Source: Cochliopodium minus
Lineage: Eukaryota > Discosea > Himatismenida > Cochliopodiidae
Direction of reading: 5' to 3'
NCBI GenBank assembly: GCA_024220525.1
Contig: JAMYWO010000005.1
Location: 312,481-376,480 of the forward strand
Length of the DNA: 64,000 nt
Shown here piece after piece: positions 53,986-64,000 of this stretch (position 1 is the first letter of the stretch; each line of letters begins with the position of its first letter). The translations under genes and the position numbers were made by a program. Below the pieces are notes generated by a model. That model saw only the letters and a program-made list of their open reading frames with translations, was not told the DNA's origin and did no database searches.

Positions 53986-56575
53986 ATGGATAATGAAACC
54001 TATAAAGTATTGATTTTTGATTTGCTCCAAAAAAGGAATGATAGAAACTCAATTTATACACAATTATTTGAATCTTGTATAATTCTTATTTAAAAAGTAT
54101 ATAATTTTTAATTTTTCAAAAATGCTCAGATAATGAGATATACACTGATAATATCAAAATCAAATCAGAATTGAAAACTATTGCAAATGATAATGATAAA
54201 TTGAAGAAAGAAAATTTGGATTTTCAATTAAAACTCGGAATAGAAGACGATATCTCAAATAAATCTTTGCAATTGGCCAAGAAGAAATTGGAAGAACAAA
54301 TAAATGAATTGCAAATGAAACTTAGCGAATCTTATCAAAAAAATACAGAAAATGTTGAGAAGAGTTTAAATGCTCTCCAACAGCAAAAGGAGTTGGAAAT
54401 TAAACTTGACAAAAAGACTGAAGAGCAAAATAAATTAAATGAAGAGAATCTTGACCTCAAAAATTACATTCAAAAATTAACAGAGACTCTAAATGGGATA
54501 GAACTCAAAAATGATGTTCTAAAGAATGAAGTAAAAGCACTGAATAAGAATTTGGTTGAAGGAACCAAAGGTAAATTTAAGTCATTTTCAAAAAAGATAA
54601 AGTTAAAAACCTTTCTATTCTTCATTATCATTGTTTTACAATTAATTGAACATAAATCTGATCAGTATATTTATATTGAAATTAAATAATTTTTGTTTCA
54701 AACTAATGATTTGAAAGAATTGGAAAATCTGAAACATGAAAACAAAATTTTGATTGATCGTTGGTCCAAAAAGAAAAAAAAAGAAGCAGAAGAAATTAAC
54801 AAACAAAATGAAGAATTAAAATTGGTAAGAATCAAGATTAAGAGAAAATAATTAAAGTTTTCAAATTAAAATTTGTAAAGAAAAATTTAGAGGAAATTTC
54901 AGAAGAGTTGAATAAAAAGGCCAAAGAAAATTTGAGTGTCAATGTAAAAGTAAGTGATTATTTGTTGGGAGGATCATTTTCTACAGAATGCCATTTGCCC
55001 AACAAAACTCCCAAGAGAATCGTTCAAGCACACAAAGGAGAAGTCAATTGTATCTCTTACAACATCAGTGGCTCCCGTTTTGCTACTTCTTCTAACGATA
55101 AATTCATCAAGCTTTGGGATTCTCCTTCCTCTTCTCAAGTTGGTAAATTTGTTTACATTAAATTTATAAAAATTTCTCTGAGAATTTAATCTGAACCATA
55201 TAATTTGGATCCAATTTTATATCTCAACTTAAGATACTAGATAATTGATCAATGAGATCCAAATCATCATATGTTGATCAGTATATTGATCCTTTATCGA
55301 TCATTTTTACTTGGATCAAATTTTCGTTAATTATATTTTCTGAAAATTTCTGGTTTGACATTTTTGTTTTAATTGAAATACAGGAACATTGACAGGAAGT
55401 GTAACACCAATATTGAAAGTGGAATTTTCAATGAACGAAGAGTTTTTATTGGGAGTTTCAACTGATGATACGGTAAGAGTGTGGTCCTTGAGGTTGGGAA
55501 GAGTCAAAGAAACACTCACAGGTCATACCGGTAAAGTCTTTTCTGCTGCTTTTACAAGTGATTCTCAAAAAATTTTAACTGGTGGTCATGACAGGTATTT
55601 TTTTTTTAATTATATTTGTAATATTCTTTTTATTTTTTTCATTATTTTTCTTTAATTTAATTGAAATTCTTTTCATTTTTTTTTAATTCTTCTATATTAT
55701 TTTATAAATTTTTTTTACACGTAAAATGATGTTGATATCTTTTTTTTTTTATTTTTTTCATTTTAATTTTTTTTTTTTTTTTGAAAAGAACAATAAAAGT
55801 GTATGATGTAAACACAGGTAATGGAGTGAACACCATTTTTTGTGGGTCCAGTTGTAATGATCTTTGTGTCACCAGTTACAATCAAATGGTGGTCAGTGGT
55901 CACGTTGATGGAAGTTTTCGTGTAAAAAATTTATTTATTTTATATTCAATTTATTTATTTTTATTTTTTATTTTTTTTATATTTTTATTTTTATCAATTT
56001 TATTTATTATTGAGGCATGGGATTTGAGAAGCGGAAAATCTACATACACAATACCAAATTTACATTCAAAACAAATAACTAGTGTAATCACCTCTCCAGA
56101 TGGAAACTTTGCTCTTACTTCTGGTAGAGACAATACTTTGAAATTAACGGATTTTAGAACTTGGGATACTGTTCATACTTATTCCGATGAGGGTAAAACT
56201 TTATTTTTTTTTTGAATAAATAAAATTATATTTTTTAAAAAAATAGGATTTAGAGTGGGAGTGAATTGGGCAAGAAGTTGTTTTTCTCCTGATGGAAAAT
56301 TTGTAGCATCTGGTAAAAAAATTCTTTTGATAAAATATTGCTTAATTAGATTAAAAAAATTTATATAAAATTGGATAATAGGAGGAGCAGAAGGATCAAT
56401 ATTCATTTGGGATTCTAAATCTGAAAAATTGGAAAGACAATTACAAAACAAAGAGGCTCACAGCTCCACCATCACTTGTGTTGCTTGGAATCCTAATGGT
56501 GTTCAGTTTGTGAGTTGCGATAGAAAGTCTAATGTTGTTATTTGGGATTGCAATAAAAAATCTGAAGATTTTTAA
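53986..56575 (+). CDS. atg16: autophagy protein ATG16 (coiled coil plus WD40)
   Basis: Nine exons (53986-54076, 54130-54570, 54718-54824, 54881-55142, 55384-55594, 55789-55921, 56015-56192, 56247-56312, 56382-56575) join in frame to 560 residues. The N-terminus (FDLLQKRNDRN ... FESYNEIY) matches the ATG5-binding helix of ATG16, a ~180-residue coiled coil follows and includes ENKILIDRWSKK, a typical ATG16 motif. Seven WD repeats end the chain: VQAHKGEVNCISYN, GSCVT-type blades, TLTGHTGKVFSAAF, FCGSSCNDLCVTSYNQMVVSGH and AWDLRSGKSTY, almost as in ATG16L1 (FAGSSCNDI, MSGHFD). The protein would scaffold ATG12-ATG5 at the phagophore for ATG8 lipidation. The dictyostelid homologue is tipD. The intron 55143-55383 carries a dispersed repeat. 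Confidence 0.94.
55160..55325. repeat. intron-resident dispersed repeat, copy 3
   Basis: Part of an ATG16 intron similar to 8641-8785 (ataatttggatc, tcaac, tgttgatcagtatattgatcc against tgttgattaatattgatcc). It also carries several gatca/tgatc palindromic words. Copy boundaries are not certain. Confidence 0.45.
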
Positions 56576-56649
56576 TTATTCCCAGAATAAAATTAAAATA
56601 AAATATTGGTGACAAAATTTTTAATTTACACTTTGTTTATTGATTTTTT

Positions 56650-57030
56650 TCAAAATAGATATGGTTGGGATGAATATTCATTTGTATTATTTTCAGATGA
56701 TATTTGGGAAAATAAATAAGATAATTCGTCTTCATATTCAAGCTGATTTCTTTCTATTTCTTCTGATGATTGTTTATCAATTTTTCTTGGTTTTTTTTTT
56801 TGTGTGAATTGTGGATTAGGATTATAAAATGAAAATCCATTTATTGAGATTATATCTCTTCCTGAATTTTTATCACATGAATTTTGGTAATTATGATTGA
56901 ATGGGTTATCTATTTCATTTATCAAATTATTTTTAATTTCAAAGTCAAATGGATTGGATACTTCCATAAAAGGATTCCTTTTTCTTGATTTTTTATTTGA
57001 GAATGATAATTTGCTAAAATCTGGTTCCAT
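56650..57030 (-). CDS. small protein with three NPF motifs
   Basis: An intronless frame of 126 residues. The ATG at 57030 was chosen over an upstream non-ATG extension because it begins MEPDFSKLSF and follows a T-rich leader. Three Asn-Pro-Phe motifs lie within the first ~45 residues (KRNPFMEV, SNPFDFE, DNPFNHN), each next to acidic or basic residues. NPF is the core ligand of EH domains in Eps15/EHD-type endocytic proteins, so an endocytic adaptor or cargo-linker role is a reasonable guess. The rest is disordered, with Lys-rich (KKKPRK) and Glu/Tyr-rich ends. No helix or signal peptide. It runs convergently towards ATG16. Confidence 0.65.
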   Translation of the reverse strand: MEPDFSKLSFSNKKSRKRNPFMEVSNPFDFEIKNNLINEIDNPFNHNYQNSCDKNSGRDIISINGFSFYNPNPQFTQKKKPRKIDKQSSEEIERNQLEYEDELSYLFSQISSENNTNEYSSQPYLF

Positions 57031-57202
57031 TTCTTTATAGATTTTCAATTTTTTTTTTTTATAATTTATTATGGACAAACAAAAATAACGATAAATCAAA
57101 AATAAGTCCTTATGAATCAAGATATTAGTTTACAAGCAATTCATGGAAAAAAAAATAAATGAATACTAAATTAATAATTTTTTATTTATATTTGAAACAC
57201 GG

Positions 57203-59187
<1,985 letters not shown>

Positions 59188-59188
59188 N

Positions 59189-59464
59189 ATTAATAATCTT
59201 GATAATATGATTTAATCTTTTTGGAATAAGCAATAATATTATGAAATCTTTGATATTTATTTAATATTTTTTATTTTTTATTTTATTTTTTTATCATTAT
59301 TTACTACATTTTTTTAATTATTTAATATTTTATTTTTCTTTTATTTTCTATTTATTTTTTTATTCTATTCATCATTTTTCTTTTCGAAACTTTTTTTATT
59401 TTTTATTTTTTTTATTCATTTTTTTGAAATTTTATTTTGTTTCAATTCATTTTTTTTTTTAAAG
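59189..59464. other. AT-rich intron-like sequence after N 59188
   Basis: Mostly T with short A runs, ending in a TTTTTTTTTTAAAG acceptor before the exon at 59465. No gene or recognisable element. Confidence 0.5.
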
Positions 59465-59844
59465 GACGAAAACAGAAAAGATGTGGAAAGCGATACACGA
59501 TGACATTTTCACCTCCAAAATGCATCTGTGCAACCTTAAAGATTTGTCCCTAAACTACAGATTCTCGAAATTCGACATCCTCAAACTGCTCATCGACGAA
59601 ACAAACTTTGCACTGATCAATCCTTTTATTTGCGATCAAAAAAATTCAATTTTAGTTCTCTTACAAAAATATTGCAAAGAAGAAATCATTTTGCAAACTT
59701 TGAAGAGATCTTTCGATTTGTTGAGCCGTTATGACTTTTCTGTTCATGAGGAGAATGATTATGTCTTTCAGGATGTTTCCAGAGAGCTCTTGAGTCCTAG
59801 GTTGACTTTTTTTCCCAATGAGAGATCTGATTGGTTGTTGTTCG
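59465..59844 (+). CDS. DUF3638 protein, an exon upstream of the 40821 part
   Basis: One exon of 126 codons, entered in phase 2 and left in phase 1 (TTC G before GTAACT). It reads KMWKAIHDDIFTSKMHL, then leucine-rich helices, then SPRLTFFPNERSDWLLFG. In DUF3638 proteins a stretch with W-L-L-F-E-x-E-x-N just precedes the IRPxQ and GEGKSS blocks. Joining this exon to 40821 gives SDWLLFGELENKILLRSTQV, with G plus AA making the Glu. Motif and phase both fit, so this is the exon directly before 40821, although it lies 18.6 kb away and downstream. The following TAA three codons on could be taken as a gene end, but the donor is good. Earlier exons of this long gene are not in the window. Confidence 0.75.
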
Positions 59845-60052
59845 GTAACTAAAAAATTCAAAAATTAATAAAATTAAAAATTAAAAAATTAAAAATAAAA
59901 AAATTAAAATTTAAATAAAAATCAACAATTAAAAAAAATTTGAAAAAATAAAAAATAAAAATTAAAAATTAAAAATAAAAAAATAAAAAATAAAAAATAA
60001 AAAATAAAAAATAAAAAATAAAAAATAAAAAAATAAAAAAAAATTTAGGTAC
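59845..60052. repeat. A-rich AAATAAAAA sequence between converging genes
   Basis: Almost pure A with single T spacers. The plus-strand DUF3638 exon and the minus-strand VPS8 gene both point into it, and both need further exons that are not here. This suggests an unmarked false join within the low-complexity tract. Confidence 0.7.
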
Positions 60053-63000
60053 ACTTCTTTGTCAGTTTGAACTTTTTCGTTGATGTATTTGGGAAACAAG
60101 AAAAAGAGGTTTTCTATTGCTTTTTCTTTTCTTTTGGATTTTTCCAAGGAAACACCAAACAAATCTTTTGAACCCTCGTACAAATCCATAATCAACAATA
60201 ATGCTTCACTCCAACATTTTTTGTTCATCAGTATGTTTAACCTCTCTTCCCATTTTAATATTCTTATTTGAAACAATGATTCCTTTTCAAGAAAATATAT
60301 TCTGTGTCCTAATTTTTCAAATAGAAATTGATAAAAAAAAATATCAAAAAAAATATTTAATAAATTAATTCCTTAAAAAAAAATTTTAAAAAATGATAGT
60401 AAAATGAAAAAAATTAAATAATTAAACATTAAAAAATAATGAAAATAATAATAAAAAATAACGATTTCAAAATAAAATGAAAAAATATTAAATAAAAAAG
60501 TTAATAAAATAAAATAATAGTTATAAAAAAGTTAATAAAATAAATATAATAGTTAAAAAAAAGATAAAAAATATAAAAAAATAAAAATATTAATAAGAAA
60601 AAAAAAATAGAAATAAACATCAAGTACCATCACAAATGACACTGTTGTGTTCACTTACAGAACTGGCATTGTAGTTTTTAGAGAAGAAATCATGAGAAAC
60701 AAGTCTTTTATCGAAATATTGAGATTCCAACACAATTGACTCAAATGGATCATACAACTTCATCGTGTCTGCTGTCAACACCACTATCGCCTTTTCCAAC
60801 CATATCATTCCTTTAAAAAATAAAAAAATATAAAAAAAAATTATTATTATTATAAGATTTATAAAAAAAAATAAAAAATATGAAAAATATGAAGAATAAT
60901 AATAATTTTATTATTCTTTGTGAAAAATAATAATCTAAAATTAAAATGAATGAATAATAAATGAAAAATAGAATTAAAAATAGAATTAAAAAAAAATTGA
61001 AAAATAAAAAAATATAAAAATAAATAAAAATAAATTAAAATAAAATAAAAAAATAAATTAAAAATAAAATAAAAAATAAAAAATTTATTTTGAAAAAAAA
61101 GATACCAGTGATGTTAGCATCAAATTGAGTTTTGATGAGGAGATGAAATTTGGAGGAAAGTTCATTTTTATAATAATAAACTTCCAAGTTGCTTCCCCAA
61201 GCGACAGCGAGATAAGGAGTGTCCTGAGTGTTTTCTGGTTTAAGCCATGAAAGAAAAGGGAAAGAACCAGGCGGTACAAACTGTGGTTTTGGTATTGTTG
61301 CCAATAATTGCAATGGTTCTATCGAATACACGTATGTTTCTTTTTATTTTTTTTGAAAAAAAAAGATCAGCTTGTTTAAATTCAAAAAAAAAAAAGTAAA
61401 TGAATTAAATTAAACAACATTTTTATTCAAATATTTTTAAAAATAAAAATTTATGTAAATAAAAAATAAAAAAAATAAAAAAATAAAAAATGAACAAAAA
61501 TTTTAAAGAAAAAAACCATTGGTATTGGAAACAGCGATTGGAAAAGTAGAAGCGAAGGGATGGGAAATGGGAGAATAAAAAGCATCTAATGCTAAACAAG
61601 GAAGTACGGGGTTTGCTTCACAAACTTGAGTTGTGGAACAATAGTAAACAAAAAAAATATCCGACAAAGAATTGTGATACACCTCCCCATTTGAGTCTAA
61701 ACTTACCACCGATAACTCTTCTCCCACAAATTTCAATCCCTTTTAAAAAAAATAAAAAAAACATTATTAAATTTTTAAAGAGATAAAAAGTAAATTAAAA
61801 ATAAAGAAATATAAAGAGAAAAAAAATAAATGGATGAAAAAAAAAAAAATTGAAATTAATAGATAACCAAAAATATAATTAAATTTTATAATTTTGAAAA
61901 ATGAAAAATAAAAATAAATAATAAATAAAATTAAAAAATATTCAAATGAAAAAAAAATTACAACAACGGGAGAAGAATGACAGGTAACAGTTTTGAAAGC
62001 GTCATTCTTTTCTATGTTCCAAAAAACAATTGCTCCATCTTCATACCCACATGCCATCACTTGTCCACTCTTGGAAATGGAAATGGAGGTGACAGACTTA
62101 TGTGAAATTTTTTCGTTGCTTCCTATCACCAACTTGAAATCCTCATTCTTACTGTCGTATCTCAACATAAACCCATAATCTGTTCCTATCATTATGTATG
62201 GTTCTCTAACCTATTTAAAAAAATAAAGATGAAATTAAAATATGTAAAAATTAATTTATGAAAAAAAAAAAAAATAGAAATCAAATAGAAATAAAAATAA
62301 TCAAAATATAAACAAAATAAAATAATATAATATGATACTATTTAAAATGATTACAAAGAAAGAAGTTGGAGTTCCTGCATCTTTTTGGATTCTTGTTGAG
62401 GAATAATGCTGAGATACTTTGTTGAGTTTTTCTTTGAAAATGATTTGAGAGTTTTTGTTTTTGGCAGTTTTCAGGTTGACTTCGATGTATTTGGAAAGAT
62501 CCTTCAGGTTGCTCTTTGTTTCTACAAAAAAGATTTCTTCAGATAAATGCACAAAATCTTCTTCGAGGATTTCCCCTTTTATTAACTTTTCTATTTTTTC
62601 TTGATCAGATTTGGTAAGGCCATGATTATCCACTTCTTTTTTCAATGAAATGACAGAAGATCTTTTGATATCCATGGTGGAGGAGAGTCTCCCGAATTGT
62701 TCTTTCTTCTCTTCTTCTACTAGTTTAATTGGTTGTTTCATCATTTTTTGTAAGGCCTGTGATGTCTTGCTTCCTTTTCTCAATCTTTCTTCTGTATTCT
62801 CCTTTTCCCCTATTTCCTTTTCCTTTTGTTTTTTTTCTTCCTCTTCCTTCTCTAATCTCTCCTTCTCTTTCTCTTTCTCTTCCTTTTCCTTCTCTTTCTC
62901 TTTCTCTTTCTCTTTCTCTTTCTCTTTCTCTTCCTTCTTTTCCTTTTCTCTTTCTCTTTCTTTTTGTTCCTTTTCCTCCTTTATTTGCTTTTCTTTTAAT

Positions 63001-64000
63001 TCTTGTTCTTTCCTTTGTTTTTGTTCTTCCTCCTCCTTCTGTTCTTCCTTTAGCTTTTCTTCTTCCTCCTTTCTTTTTAACTCTTCCTCTTTTTCATCCT
63101 CTTCTTTTTGCATCTGTTCTTTCTTTTGCTGTTCCTTTTGAATCTGTTCCTTCTCTTTCTTTAATCTTTCTTGCTTCTCTTTCTCAAGGCGTTCTTCTTC
63201 AAGTCTTCCTTTCTCTTGTTTTTCCTTTTGTTCTTGTTCTTCCTTCTTCTTTTTTTCATCCTCTTCTTTTTCTTTCTTTTTATCATTATCCAATTTCTCT
63301 AATCTTTCTTTTTCTTTCTCCTCTTTTTGTTTCTTTTCATTCTCTAATCTCTCTTTTTCTGATTTCTCTTTCTTTAATCTTTCTTTCTCTTTTTGGTTTT
63401 TCTCTTTCTCAATACGTTCCTTTTGCAGCCTCTCTTTCTCTTCTTTCTCTTTTTCTTGTCTCTCTTTATCAAGACGCTCCCTCTCTTGTTTCTCTTTTTG
63501 TTCTTTTTCGAGTCTTTCTTTCTCTTTCTCTAATCTTTCTTTTTCTTTCTCCTCTTTTTGTTTCCTTTCATTCTCTAATCTCTCTTTTTCTAATTTCTCT
63601 TTCTCTAATCTTTCTTTTTCTAATCTTTGTTTTCTTTCTTGTTCTTCTCTCTCCTCTTTTCTTTCTCTTTCTAACCTTTCCTTCTCTTCTCTCTCCTTTT
63701 GTTCTTTCTCTTGATTCTCTTGATTCTCTTGATTATCATCCAAATTTCCATCAAGGAAACTCTCCATCTCTAATCTCTCTCTTTCCATTCTCTCTAACTC
63801 TTCATCGACTCTTTGTTGTTCTAATCTTTCTTCTTCTGTTAAATGATCATACATTCTATCCTTTTCAACTCTTTCCTTCTCCAACCTTTCCTTTTCAACT
63901 CTTTCCTTCTCCAATCTCTCTTTTTCAAGTCTTTCCTTCTCCAATCTCTCCTTTTCAAGTCTTTCCTTCTCCAATCTCTCTTTTTCTTCTCTTTCTTTTT
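60053..64000 (-). CDS. vps8: VPS8 (CORVET tethering subunit), open at both ends
   Basis: Six exons are visible: 62355 to beyond 64000, 61962-62210, 61517-61739, 61106-61339, 60628-60810, and 60308 down to about 60053. The propeller matches VPS8 closely: AGTPTSFFVREPYIMIGTDYG across an intron, SISKSGQVMACGYEDGAIVFW, FLSWLKPENTQDTPYLAVAWG, and GHRIYFLEKESLFQIRILKW then EERLNILMNKKCWSEALLLI with Tyr-Glu-Gly, the start of the helical region. VPS8 is the Rab5/Vps21-binding end of CORVET on early endosomes. Unusual is the first exon: over 400 residues of ERLEKERLEKE-type charged helix precede the propeller and run off the window, while family members have a short head. The C-terminal half with the RING finger is missing, because the gene enters the A-rich tract at 59845-60052. 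Confidence 0.88.

Noticed and set aside
59661-59861. Minus-strand frame as a further VPS8 exon
   Set aside because: It has no VPS8 pattern, is closed by stops just beyond, and the plus strand over the same bases fits DUF3638 in motif and phase.
62650-63141. Ser/Phe-rich plus-strand frame
   Set aside because: Antisense of the Glu/Lys/Arg repeat of VPS8; no independent signal.

Overview
The window is AT-rich nuclear DNA of an intron-bearing protist. Almost every gene can be spliced with short GT-AG introns, many made of TTTTA- or AAAT-type microsatellites. TAA, TAG and TGA all end genes, so the code is standard. The content (a Dictyostelium cAMP-receptor-like GPCR, a G-protein alpha homologue, Asn-rich tracts, ATG16 with WD40 repeats, a giant DUF3638 protein, MOB1, VPS8, a P-type proton pump) suggests an amoeboid protist, dictyostelid-like or from another amoeba group. 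I cannot name the lineage.

Layout. 1-3016: end of a GPCR gene, a two-helix membrane protein, MOB1. 3190-5164: a protein with twelve Cys4 modules. 5729-9257: an ankyrin-like protein. 9470-13755: a ubiquitin-like gene, its decayed copy, a partial EEP nuclease-fold gene and retroelement fossils. 13919-24024: an SLC26 anion transporter, a secreted collagen-like protein, a degenerate G-alpha and the start of the GPCR. 24238-30142: front of a P-type ATPase and LINE fossils. 31013-38137: an Asn-rich protein running into a gap and a 1840-residue secreted repeat protein. 39124-40383: middle of the ATPase. 40821-57030: DUF3638 protein, a coiled-coil protein, an NF-YB-type histone-fold protein, a type II membrane protein, a nucleotidyltransferase, an Hsp40, ATG16 and a small NPF-motif protein. 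57203-59187: end of the ATPase. 59465-64000: one exon of the DUF3638 gene and the front part of VPS8.

The main structural finding is that the piece order is wrong. Single Ns at 12149, 24153, 28741, 39123, 40500 and 59188, plus an 870-base gap, separate pieces. The proton pump lies in three pieces in the reverse of genic order. The GPCR starts at 23098-24024 and ends at 279-921. The DUF3638 gene starts at 59465 and continues at 40821. In the GPCR, in the DUF3638 gene and at the first pump junction, intron phase and family motifs fit across the proposed joins; the second pump junction has missing sequence. A perfect 77-base copy sits at two N-bounded ends (28742-28818 and 39046-39122), as expected from a k=77 de Bruijn assembly. 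Neighbourhoods across Ns should not be trusted.

Biologically the most interesting items are the GPCR beside a G-alpha that lacks its nucleotide-binding residues, the twelve-module Cys4 protein, the signal-peptide collagen with a coiled tail, the ubiquitin-like protein without a C-terminal diglycine, and the secreted protein built from Cys-bearing DUF11-like modules. I found no tRNA, rRNA or CRISPR array.
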